Of a DNA stretch of 64,000 nt, positions 1 through 12,697 are shown piece by piece. Source of the stretch: Sarcomyxa edulis (lineage: Eukaryota; Basidiomycota; Agaricomycetes; Agaricales; Mycenaceae); assembly GCA_009761415.1 (NCBI GenBank), contig QUOL01000013.1, forward strand, positions 796,501 to 860,500, written 5' to 3'. The position numbers and the translations under genes are program-made. Below the pieces are notes generated by a model, which worked only from the letters and a program-made list of their open reading frames with translations, did not search any database and was not told where the DNA came from. Each line of letters opens with the position of its first letter. Within the stretch, counting starts at the first letter, position 1.

Positions 1-203
1 TCCGCTCGTTGAAGCAGTTACGGCAACTTCGGCAAGAGGTTATGCTTCCCAAAAAGGATAGCTGATGCGAAGAAGCAGTGCACGTGTTCGAACGACGCGT
101 TCAACCAACTTCATCCCTGCCAGTAAGCCTGCTCATAGCTACACCTGATCTGCTCACTGTCAGGCACATCTTCAACGACTTCAACGACGTTCACGACAAT
201 TTC

Positions 204-3200
204 ATGCCTGCCCCTCGCCCCTCACAGAGTGCCGAGGCGGCTCGAGCAGCTGCACTCCAAGCAGAGTTTAACGAAAAGAAATGGGTATGGGTACCTGACG
301 AGAAGGAGGGCTACCTCGCAGGTTGGGTACATAAAGAGGCGGATGACATTGGTGAAATAATCATGGCCGCAGGAGGAGATGTGCGTATTCAGTTTGTCTA
401 GAAGAGAGCTCAGGTTCACCCCAGCTTTTCTAGATTCGTAGGGTACCCTTGTACGCATTGTCAAAGATGAACCCTCCAAAATTCGACCGTGTTGAAGATA
501 TCGCCGACTTGACTTTCTTGAACGAAGCCAGTGTCGTGCATAACCTCCGTTTAAGGTATGGTTCCGGAGCTATATACGTAGGTCTACCCTCACTTGAGTC
601 GGAACGACATACTAACCTCTAGCAGACTTATTCAGGCTTATTCTTAGTTGCTATAAATCCTTATCAGAGCTTACCATTATACTCGGATGCCATCGTACAA
701 CAATATCGCAACAAACGTCGAGACGAGAATCCTCCACACATATTCGCAGTCGCAGAACGCGCATGGGTCAATATGGGTGAGGAACGAGAGAACCAGAGTA
801 TTTTGATTACGTGCGTAGATTTGTACCCCGCACTACTACTCGTCTAACATCCCTTGCAGTGGTGAATCCGGTGCAGGAAAGACAGAAAGCACGAAGAAAG
901 TGATCCAGTATCTAGCTGCTATTGCAACAGACGTACATCCTCCCTCCACTCCTTCACACTCTAGATCACCCACAATTGGATCCTCTACATCCTTTGTCGC
1001 GTCAATGCCATCCACCGGCCTTCCTAGAAGTAGCTCCTTCAAGCGCGGCCACACCATCAGCCCATCCGTCTCCGGAAGTGGGTTCCACATGACAGCCAAA
1101 GGACGCTTAGGTCTCCTTGAAAGACAGATCCTGCAAGCGAATCCTATTCTGGAAGCCTTTGGTAATGCACAGACGCAGAGAAACAACAACTCGAGTCGAT
1201 TCGGTAAGTTCGTGCGGATCACGTTCGCTCCGGACGGCAGTATTGCGGGAGCAAATATCGACTGGTATTTGTTGGAAAAGAGTCGCGTCGTCGTTAGGAG
1301 CGAGGCAGAGAGGAGCTTCCATGTATTTTATCAACTGATGGCTGGAGGCGGCGCCTTGAAAGGTGACTTTGATCTCACGACCCTGGATAGGTCATATCTA
1401 ACACTTTCATAGAGAGCCTTCTGCTGGGAGGTGGCGTGGAGGATTACGAATATCTAAACAAGAGTAGACGGGAGGTCGACGGAGTAGACGACAAAGAAGA
1501 ATGGTCTGCTCTCAAGGTAATCAATGGATTATGTCGTACCCAAATGAATCTAACATCTATTCAGGCTGCTCTAGATGTCGTTGGTTTCACACCTGCAGAA
1601 CAATTCGATCTGTTCCGAATTGTAGCTGCCATCTTACACATCGGAAACATTACAATCACATCAACAAGAGCTGACGACGCAGTCATGCCAGACCCTTCAC
1701 AAGCCGAACGCGTGTGCCATCTCCTAGGCATCCCTGTACCCGAATTCACTCGAGGCCTCCTCCGTCCCCGAGTTCTAGCAGGTCGAGAATGGGTATCACA
1801 AGCCCGAACACGACAACAAGCTCTAGATGAACTATCCGCTCTGTGCAAGACCCTATACGAGAAATCATTCGGCTCGCTGGTCGATCGGATCAACCGTGCA
1901 TTAGACCGACCTTCCTCGAAGTCGACATTCATCGGCGTCCTGGATATCGCAGGTTTTGAAATCTTCGAAACAAACGCGTACGAGCAGCTTCTTATCAATT
2001 ACACGAACGAAAAACTTCAGCAGTTCTTCAACCACCATATGTTCGTTCTTGAACAAGAGGAATATTCACGAGAAGGCATTGAATGGGATTACGTCAACTT
2101 TGGCTTGGACTTACAGCCTACCATTGATCTGATAGAGGCTAGTGGGGGCGTCATTGGTGTATTGAGCTGCTTGGATGAGGAGTGTATCATGCCCAAGGCC
2201 ACGGACGCGACTTTCACGAACAAGCTCAACCAGATGTGGGCTGGTGGCGATACCCCTCAGATGCTGGAAGATGGACCGCATCCTGGAAGAGAGAAGTACG
2301 AGCCATCGAGGTTTGAGCAAGGTTTCATTGTGCAGCATTACGCCGGGAAGGTAGAATATCGGACGGACGGGTGGCTGGAGAAGAACAAGGATCCATTGAA
2401 CGACAATCTGACAAGAGTTCTGGCGGCGTCGTCTGAACGGTATGTCGCTTCGTTGTTTGCGGAGTACGGTGATGTGCCACCGGTCTCGAATGGACCTGGT
2501 GGGAGTAGCAACATGTTCACTGTCGGAAGGAAGAGAGCCATCAAGAAGGGGGCTTTCAGGACCGTCGCACAGAGACACAAGGAGCAGCTTTCTAGTCTTA
2601 TGGCGCAGCTACAGGCCACTCAACCTCATTTCGTGCGATGTATTGTGCCGAACGCTATGAAGAAACCAGGACGTGTCGACATCCCCCTTGTCCTCGATCA
2701 GCTCCGCTGTAACGGTGTACTGGAGGGTATTAGAATTGCACGACTCGGATATCCAAATCGACTTCCATTCGTCGAATTCCGTCAACGATATGAAGTCCTC
2801 ACACCTGGCATCATACCACGAGGGTATATGGATGGTCGTAAGGCTTGTGAACGTATGGTCACTGCGCTGGAACTAGACCAATCAATATTCAGGGTAGGCA
2901 CGTCCAAAATATTCTTCAAAGCTGGAGTACTCGCAGAACTTGAAGAGAGAAGAGACGCTTTGCTTTTCGAGATCTTCTCGAGGTTACAGGCTGTTGCGAG
3001 GATGTGGACGGCGAGAAGACAGATGAAGAAAATCCTGAATCGTGCTGTTGCTATTCGAACTATTCAACGGAATGCCCGTGTATATGGCGAGCTGAGGGAG
3101 TGGCCGTGGTGGCAACTTTATACCAAGGTCGGTGGTGCATCGTCTGCTTTGACTAAGCAGTAACTCATGTGTTATTCAGGTCCGACCTCTCCTTGCTGCC

Positions 3201-6200
3201 ACGCGTAACGACGATGAACTTCGCAAAAAGGAAGCCGAGTTGATTTTGATCAAAGAGCGGGCTGAGCGTGACAAGCAGGAGCGTGAGGCATTGGAGAATC
3301 TCAAGATGTCGTTGGAGAAGGATAAGCGTAAGGTAGAAGACGAACTTGAAGCGGAACGTACTCTTGCTTTGGATAAGGACGCTCAACTAGAGCGAAGCAA
3401 GAAACGAGAAGGCGAGTTGGAGGATGAAGTCGCAGCATTACAGGCAGATCTCGACGTCCTGGATTCTCAACTCGACCGTGCGTTGAAAATCCAGAGAGAG
3501 AGTGAAGAGAAGCACGAGGCTCTGCGCGTGGCGTTTGATCAAGCGGCAGAGCATCTCGTTCGACTTGAAGCGGAACAGCAGGAATGGGTTGCAAGGGAGA
3601 CAGATTTAGCTGACCAACTCGGAGGGGCGCACGAAGAGCTCGAGACTTTGCGAAGTGATAGGGACGAACTTCAAAAATTGAGTGAGGAGCTCAAGAACTT
3701 GGCTTTGCAGCGCGAAGAGGACCTGGCTCGTGCTAAAGAACGCATGGAAGTTGCTGTAGCAGAGCTAGACGGAAAGCTTACCGTGGAAACGAGGAACAAG
3801 TGGGCCCTCTCTTTCGTGTTCTCTTGTGTTTCTACTGATCACGATACGCAGGGACCTTCTCAAGGGGAAGAGCGACTCCCTTGAACAAGATGCTCGTCAG
3901 GCCAAGGAGCAACTAGCAGAAATGGCTCGGACAGCTACCGAATATTCCAACATGATCCAGAAGAAGGAAGAGCAAGCCGCCCAACTGGCCTCTCAGCTCG
4001 AGACCTTGAAGCAAGAACGAGACCGATCTCAGAAACAGACGGTTGAGCTGCAGAGCGATATCGAGACGTTGGTTGCTGAGTTGGAGGCGCAAAAAGACGA
4101 TCGGAACCGCAACTTGAGTGCTCGGGCTAAACTTCAAGAAGAATTGGATGAGCTCCGTACGCTGATGGCTGCAAAAACTAGCGAAGAAACTCGTCGCAGC
4201 GAAGTCGAGAAAAGCAAAGAAGAGGAGCTATCTGACTTGCGGAGTCAAGTCAGTAATCTACAGCAAGATCTCAGCGAAGCTCGACGACAGGCCTTGGAGA
4301 GCCAAAGCAAGCTCAAACTGGAACTGGATCATTCTGTTCGCGAGCACGCGAATCTGCTCAAAAGCTATAATTCTCTTTTGGAACGAGAGCGGACGAGCCA
4401 AGCACAGCTCGTCAAGGTTCAAGCTGCCTTGTCTGATCTAGAAAAGGCGAAGCGAGCTATGGAATCCGAATTGCAATCTCTACGCTCCCGTCAAAACGAC
4501 ACGGAAAGCCAACTCGCTGAAGCCCAAAGAGCTAAAGAAGTGCGTTACTTTTTCGTAGACCTATCTCAATAGTTTATATTTCTACATCCCAGGGTCTAGA
4601 ACGTCACCTCTCGAATGCGCAAGCCAAGTATCAGGACTTTGAAGACGTTGTCTTGCAGATGGAACGAGACAAGGGCACGCATGACCGACAACTGGAGGCC
4701 AGTCGTAAGCAGCTCGAAGCCGAGTTGTCAAAACGCGCACAATTGGAGCAGGCCGTCTCGAGCCAAAAGGCAGAGCTCTTGAAGCTCAAGGATCGTAACG
4801 TCAAGCTTGATCGCGACCTGAATAAGGCCCTGACAGATCTGAAGAACCGGGAGTGGGAAGTCAAGCAGCTAGAGTCGAGACAAGACAAGACAATAGTAGA
4901 GCATGTCCATGTTCTGGAAGAAGCGAAACGCGTCACAGACCGACAACTTGCCGATGCCCAGTTGGAATTACAGAAAAATGCACAATACATACGGTCTCTC
5001 GAAAAAGCCAAAGGTCGCCTTGCTAGTGAAGCAGAAGATCTGGCTCGCGAGACTGAGCGAGAGCGGGTCGAGCTACGGGCCAAGGAGAAACTCGCGAAGG
5101 CGCAGGAAGACAGAGCGGCTCGTGCTTTAGCAGATGTAGAGAAGGAGCGGAGAGGTAGACAGGAAGCAGAGTTACAAACTCGCAGGCTTCAAACCGATCT
5201 TCAAAATGCGAAACAGCAGATCAATGATCTTTCCCAGCAAGTCACCAACGTACAGCGATCCAAAGATAACTTGGAAACAGAACTCATCAGACTTGCCGAC
5301 GAAACTGATACACCGAATTCGATGGCCAAGGTCCAACGGCAATACGAGGCAAGAATATCTCAACTTGAAAGCGAACTGGAAGAAGCCGAATCTGCCAAAG
5401 TCACCGCGGCCAAGATCAGAGAACGTGTGGAACATCAGCATGCTGAAATCCGCCAACTTGTGATGAACAATGGTCCAGTCGACGAGGCGTTCCAAACCCG
5501 ACTCTTACGAGAGCTTCAAATAGCCGATGACGCACTAGAACGAGAGATGTCTAATCGTTCTCAAAGTCTCCGCACCAATAAATCCCCTGACTTCCGTTCG
5601 ATGGCTAACGTCACGCCTACCAAGGCGAGTAGTGGTTCGAGAGCCCGTAAAGAGTCCCAGACAGATGCTTCGAGAACGGTGACGCCTGACAGACAGATCA
5701 ACGCACTGAAGCAGCAGGTTCAGGTCCTCGAGATCCAGATGGCAGCCTCCGATCGCGTCAGACGCCACTTGGAGACGTCCATCCGGGAAATGACCTCTGA
5801 CTTGGAAAACAGCGACGGCTCCAAGCAATTCTTACAACAATATCGCACTCGTCTATCCAAGGAGAATGCAAGACTCGCCGAACTGCTAGCAGAAGAAGCT
5901 GAAGCTCGTCGTGCTGCCGAGGCTGCACAGATCGATGGAATTCAAGCTATGTGGACTAAATTCCAGGACACAATCTCCACAGAGCGTGATAATTATGCTC
6001 GACTGGAGGAATCACGGAAGGCGCTGGTGAGTCTTATATTGTTCGCTCAAGCCTCGGTTCTCGTCAACTTACACATTCTATGTAGCTTGTCCAGCAACGT
6101 ACCGCTCAGGCAGAAGTAGAGACTCAACGCACACAAGTTCGAGAATTGACGCAGACCAAGAAACAGTTGCAGGCGGAATTGACTGACTTCCATGATCAGT

Positions 6201-8181
6201 TACAGATCGCGAAGAACGAAGCTGCCAGTGCGCAAACTTTTGGCCCTCTTCCACTCCTGTGTCCTGACTTCTTTCTTTCAGATGCGAAACGACAGTTACA
6301 GAAGAGGCTTCAGGAAGACGAGATATCGACCATGTCGTCCTCTGCAGCGCAATCCGGTAAATTATAACATCGGTGTCTGTAGCTCAACGCTCTGACCTTC
6401 ACACTTATGCAGAATTACGAGCGGCGATCGAATCGTACCAGGCTAAAGAAGAGCATTATCAGAGCCGACTTGAAGAAGCTGAGATTGCCAGAGTGAAGGC
6501 TGCTCGAGGAGAAGCATTCGGTATCTATATGTTCCATTTTATGTGTCTTGTTCTCGGCTGACTTGATTCATAGCACGTCGAGCTCTCGCGGAGGCCGAGA
6601 AGTCTCAAGCTGAGGCGTTAGCAGAGAGAAAAGTTACAGAAGGCCGTCTCTCAGTCACAGAGCAGAAATTGCGCGATCTGGAGGCTAAGATTGAAGAGGA
6701 CAGCCGGGAATCCTCCGACCTTGATCTTCTCAAACAGCGTCTGGCAGAGGAACTGCAAGATGAACGAGAACAGCACCAGAAGGATCTGTCGGAACGAGAC
6801 TTTACAGCCGACCAGACGCGCAAGAAATACCAAGGTGAGCAAAGCTTCCTTCCGTCAAGTCTCGGATTATACTAATATGCTACTTCCTTGATTACAGCGG
6901 AATTGGCGCAACTGAGTGAAGGTGAGCCATTCATTCTTTTGCAATATCTCATCATACTGAGCGACCATTTCAGAGCTTCAATCGCAACGCGACAGTATGA
7001 GCCGCCTTCGCGAGGACAACAGAAAGATTCGATCGGACTATGACGAGCTCCAACTCAGGTTTGACGATGAAGTCTACAACAGCGGAGGCTGGAAGAAGGA
7101 GAAGGAGAGGATGGAGACGAAGATTGCAGACATCAACAAGGCCTACGAGGCCTCTACGGCAGCACAAGCAGAGCAGCAGTCTCAGATTGTGACCCTTCAC
7201 TCTCAAGTCCGAGAACTCCGCAGTGTACTCAATGATGCCGAGGCGGATAGAGCTCTCCTTCAGAAAGCTCGACGTGCCCTCCAAGCCGAGCTCGAGACCA
7301 TCAAGCTCGACACGGTCGATACTAACAAGATGTCGTCGGACAGAGAACTTCAGAAACTACAACTCAAGAAGCAGGATCTGGAACGATCACTCGAGGAGCA
7401 GGCGGATCGCGTCGCAAATGCGTTCGACCGCATGAAGAAGGCCGAGGCCTACGCAAATGAATCCCAGGTTGAACTTGGCAAGGTTCGCGTAGAGAACTCG
7501 GAGTTGGATCGATTAAACGTTAGTTCGATTCAGTTTCAGTCTCTCGGTCGATACTGACAAAATTCTAGGCGCACCTAGAGAAGCAGGTGAAGGAACTGAA
7601 TGTTCGGATAGTCGATCTTGAAACCAAGTCATACGCCAATTCTCCGAGACCTGCTACCACGTCGCGACGCATGGAGAGCCGCATCGAGGAGCTCACCAGT
7701 CAGCTAAATCAGACGAACAAGGATAAGAGCGATACCTCTCGGTTGCAGCGCTCTGCAGACAAGATTGCTCGTGATGCCAAATTCCAGTTGGCTGAGAGTG
7801 ATCGTCAGAAAGCCAGGTTGGAGGAGGAAAGGAAAGCTTACGAGTCTCAGATTGCAACCTTGCGGTCCGCAATGGACACTATGGTACGTCTCTCGCCATC
7901 TCCATCATACTTCATATTCTGAGATTATCACCTTACAGCAAACTGAAGAAAGCAACCTGCAGTCTGCAAAGCGTAGAGCAGAAAGAGAGGCCGTAGATTA
8001 CAAGCAGAAAGCTTTGAAGTGCGTTGTGTCCTTTACCTTCCATGTCTCGTATTCTGGCACTGAACCTTCGTCTTGCAGCCTTGAACGAGAGCTGGAACGA
8101 ATGCGGAATCGCCTGGAGCGACCTCCATCGTCTATGCGTGATCGTGGTTCTCCTGCAAACTCGCCTCGGAAGCAGATATGA
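204..8181 (+). CDS. Type II (conventional) myosin heavy chain
   Basis: Actin motor for cytokinesis and contractile-ring assembly. The model has 18 exons: 204-380, 434-577, 626-810, 860-1362, 1413-1516, 1565-3127, 3180-3799, 3852-4539, 4593-6026, 6086-6227, 6282-6356, 6413-6520, 6574-6834, 6898-6921, 6974-7518, 7569-7883, 7939-8018, 8079-8181. They sum to 7071 nt, or 2356 aa. Seen directly: P-loop GESGAGKT at about residues 170-177, switch I NNNSSRFG near 277, switch II DIAGFE near 498, and an IQ-like neck ending near 892. A heptad-rich coiled coil follows almost to the C-terminus, with a Ser/Thr-rich break encoded near 5600-5700. Loop 1 carries an extra Ser/Pro-rich stretch at about residues 195-251. 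The length fits fungal myosin II. The start is the first in-frame ATG; the frame opens further upstream but only with GTG. Confidence 0.95.
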
Positions 8182-8412
8182 GTTTCTGTCGTTATACCTT
8201 CTTTTCGTGTGTTTTTGACATCTGTACTTACCATATCACGCCCTTTCATTTCTGTAATCTCTTGCTCGACTGACACGTTTCATGGACTTTTATATTTTTA
8301 TTGATGATCTTTTCTTGCTGCCTCTGTGTGCCACTCAGTCCCTTGCAAGGACCTCTAACCTCAACACCGAATAACAACCGCCTGCGCTGTGTGACATGTG
8401 ACAGTCACCCTA

Positions 8413-9562
8413 ATGGACACTTCCTCTCATCTCTCCTACCCAACAATCTCCCCCAACGAAGAGACACCGATCCCAGCTCCCTCCCAACCACGTCAAATCC
8501 TCAAAGACAGACTCTATGTCGGAAACTTACACCCCACCGTCGACGAGTTGCGTGCCTTTCAGCCCAAGGCCGATCTACTCACTAACACCCACTCCAGGTA
8601 CACCCTCCTCCAAATCTTCTCCAAATTCGGCAAAGTCACCAAACTCGACTTTCTCTTCCACAAAACCGGACTCTTGAAAGGCAAACCACGTGGTTATGCG
8701 TTTGTCGAATATGGGAACAACGACGTACGTCTCTCTTTTTCAACCTTCATGACCTCCCTGCTTACCCCGGGTTTTTTGCTCCGCTCTGTTTCTCCATGTG
8801 AACCTCTACTTCAACGATGGACATGATAGTCATCTTGAAACACCCGGGGGGAGGGTCACTCATCGTTATGCTGGACTCACGCTTTTGACAGGATGCCATG
8901 AAGGCTTTAGGTTCCGCACATGATAAACTCCTTCGCGGACGCAAGCTCGTCGTTACTTTTGCGCATCAGGCGCCTTTGGATCAGTTTGGAGGTACCAGCG
9001 GTAGCGGGAGCAGCACACACTCCGGCAAGCACGTTTACAGAAAGGGCATGACCGAATCTGGGAGACCTACGACTCTCAGTATGCTCAAGACAGGGATGGG
9101 GAATAAACACGAGGGGTGGGTAGCGACTCTTCCTCTCAGTACACATTCCTCTCATATATTCACCTTTACTTTAGAACGAACGACAAGATCGCGATGATGG
9201 AAGCCAAGCTACGTCAAATGGAACGATCCAATCCAGTCCACTTGCAAAAACCCCCCGAAAGCTCAAGCTCAAGTTCAAATCCACAGTCATCCTCCTCTCT
9301 CCACCCATCACTCCCCGCAAAACCACCGCCCCCAGCAATAACATTCAACTCCAACAACAATACCCCCGCCAGTCAATCCAAACCAGCCTATACCCAAAAA
9401 CCCAAAACACCTCTCCCATCCCTTCCCATCCTCCCACCACCCAAGAACCCAACCTCATCATTACATTCCTCATCGCACTCGGTCAGCTCGGGTCCCCATC
9501 ACAAAGCACATACGAGTTTAGCGGGAGTGAAGATGGGAAAAGCCAAGACGAAAGAGAAATGA
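8413..9562 (+). CDS. RBM18: RBM18-like RRM RNA-binding protein
   Basis: Predicted RNA-binding protein with one RRM near the N-terminus. Exons 8413-8546, 8598-8724, 8892-9115 and 9175-9562 sum to 873 nt, or 290 aa. RNP2 is RLYVGNL at about residues 35-41. RNP1 is the segment GKPRGYAFVEY. The linker FHKTGLLKGKPRGY closely resembles animal RBM18, whose function is poorly known. A charged segment, NDKIAMMEAKLRQME, follows in the last exon. It is succeeded by a long Ser/Pro/Asn-rich low-complexity tail and a basic C-terminus, so the protein is longer than human RBM18 (about 190 aa). It starts 231 bp after the myosin stop, on the same strand, and converges on RPL23. Confidence 0.85.
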
Positions 9563-9719
9563 GATTCAGATATACTCTATACCCTTTGCAATACAATACG
9601 ATCCAATTTTCTTGCTGATTCACTTCCGATCGATGCAGCAGTAAGATCATAATTCATGTGCATGACCATAACTCGGATACAAACAAAAAATGAAATATCA
9701 GTGTAACAGGGAACAAAGC

Positions 9720-10506
<787 letters not shown>

Positions 10507-12697
10507 TTTTTATTGTAAGGATCGCGACCGGACGTTTGCTGTAGGTAGTCCATTCCCCCCCAGTCCATGCCGACAAGCCGAGGAACTGTATAGTACCAAC
10601 ATGGTGTAGCATAACAGAGCATAATAGCTTGATTTGGGAATTCGTGCATGGGTCCCAGTCTATCGCGGCATCTGAGCCTGGGTTTGAAGGAGAAGGTTGG
10701 TTGAACTTGGGTTGAACTTCAAGGAATCTTATCTTTCGCCCGTATCGATCCACTTTGATTTCTGTCTTCTGTCTGTTCTATGCTCCGAGCCCATTCGAAC
10801 ATCATCGAAGACAAGGAAGAACCCTTAGGGCCAGCTACCCGGTCGTGTACATATCTACATCTATTATTTCAAGACATCCCTTATTTGATTGGTTGATATC
10901 ACCTCCACGCACTGATTCTCCTCCGACTCCGAGTTACCGTCCCAGTACACACACAATCAAATCCAATCTAATCAACAGCAAATGAATCAACATCTCGAAC
11001 GATCAACGCCGCTAGTATAGGCATAGGCATAGTATAACATCATGATATACACCACCGTTTGTATCCGAGGCCTGAGAAAGACCTAATTTTGGAGAGCAAC
11101 CGGAGATCTGAACGTAATATTGAGACAAGACTTGGCATATATTGTAGCAATGACAGAAAATTCAGGTCGCACTGGTCGGCTCCTGGTCTCGATTGGACAT
11201 CAATCCGAGACAGATATCTCACAGACATGTAGCGTTGGCCCGGGCCACGACAGGCAAGCTTTCCACACCTATAAAATTGCTCGAAGTCGAAGAAATTTCT
11301 AAGTCTTTCAAACTCCGACTCAAGCTCCTCCGAGACTCATGCCACGTCTCATTCTCTCGCTCGTCCCTTCATCTTCCTCAAAGTCTTGAGGCCTCCTTCT
11401 CCGCCATTTTTTCATCTTCAAATCTGCTTGTCTTTCCTCCTCGCCTCCCTGTCACTTACTCATCCTTTCCCCACATATATCGCAGCCGCTCAACAGCCTG
11501 ACCACCCCGCGTCGCATCAAAAAAACCTTCCGGAGTCTCTAAGAGACAGAGAGCATCAGGGCCTTATGGTATGTACTGCCCATCATCATGTATTCCCTTT
11601 CTCACTGGAGCCACCCTTTCTAGCAATCAATATATGCACATTGGCACACTGGGCTACATTCATAAGGGCCTCGGGGAGAGAGGGGGAGACTGTGGGCCTC
11701 AGGTGCTGCTTCCCTACTTATTCAGGATAACAACCAGGATCCTAGTTCTTGTCTCCATTGTAGTCTTTCTTGCCTCACCTCCCATCATACATACATCCTC
11801 CATTCGCCATGTACTCTTATTCTATGTATATTCATGTAGTATAATTCAATAAATTCTTTTTGCTGCACCATCCGAAGTGAAAACAAAAATAAAATAAATC
11901 AATAATAAGCAATCTAAATAAGCTCGTGTGCATGCCGCAACAAGGGACCTAGGAGGTCTCTAAATGTCGGGATGCCATTTCGACATGGACGAGGAATGTC
12001 TGACTGTCATTCCTATTTTTTGACGACCAATTGATAGGCGATTTCACTAACGTGAGGATGTCGCGCCGGACATCTCCGCCTACGAGCTCGGATATCGGGG
12101 TTTCAATGCCATCTCAAGACCTGGCGCAAATGGTGGTGTACGTATACAACAATCTCAGACTTGTCTATAGGTAAGTATGTCTCGGACGTATGTATGTATG
12201 TAGAGTGGGGTACAGCGTCTATGGGCACGACTTTGAAAGATATCAGGAACAGTAACAGTAACAGTGGGTGAAGATCAAAATCAAAACTATAACTAGAACA
12301 ACAAAAGCAAAAGCAGATACAAGGGAAAGAAAAAGCAACACAAGTGATAGAGATAGCGTGGACTTGAACGAAAGGAAAGGAAAGGGATAACGAAAGGAAA
12401 GGAAGATACATCCATACTATACACACACACATGCATGCCAAATGAGTCGGGAACGAGCTGGGAGACGGTCGGGGGTCGTCGGTCCAGCCGTATCATGATT
12501 TTCGAAAATCCAGAAATTCCGCGGTAGATCCAGATCCAACCAAAACAAAAATTGCAAGCGAGGGGAAGGAAGGAAACGAGAGCAGGACGAGTCGTCCAAT
12601 CCAATCCAACCCAGCATTTTCATCGTAGATCGTCCAGCGTTTTATATCCCAGATAGAGCCAGGTCAGAATCACCGCTGCTAATACCCAGACCCAGAC
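10507..12697. other. Intergenic region, no convincing gene
   Basis: This stretch of 2.2 kb holds the RPL23 promoter (right of 10506) and the 3' flank of the disordered-protein gene. Pyrimidine-rich tracts lie around 11330-11480 and A-rich DNA around 11850-11930. There are short simple repeats such as ATGT units near 12190 and AC units near 12420. The small open frames are low-complexity Ser/Pro/Leu with no recognisable domain or splice-consistent extension. A non-coding transcript is possible but unsupported. Confidence 0.5.

Noticed and set aside
78..203. Upstream extension of the myosin frame
   Set aside because: The frame opens with GTG, not ATG, and the extra residues do not look like a myosin N-terminus; the ATG at 204 leads directly to MPAPRPSQS and the usual SH3-like start.
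1391..1416. A 26-nt intron in the myosin motor
   Set aside because: Too short; using the donor at 1363 and acceptor at 1412 gives a normal 50-nt intron and the conserved segment [16 protein letters not shown].
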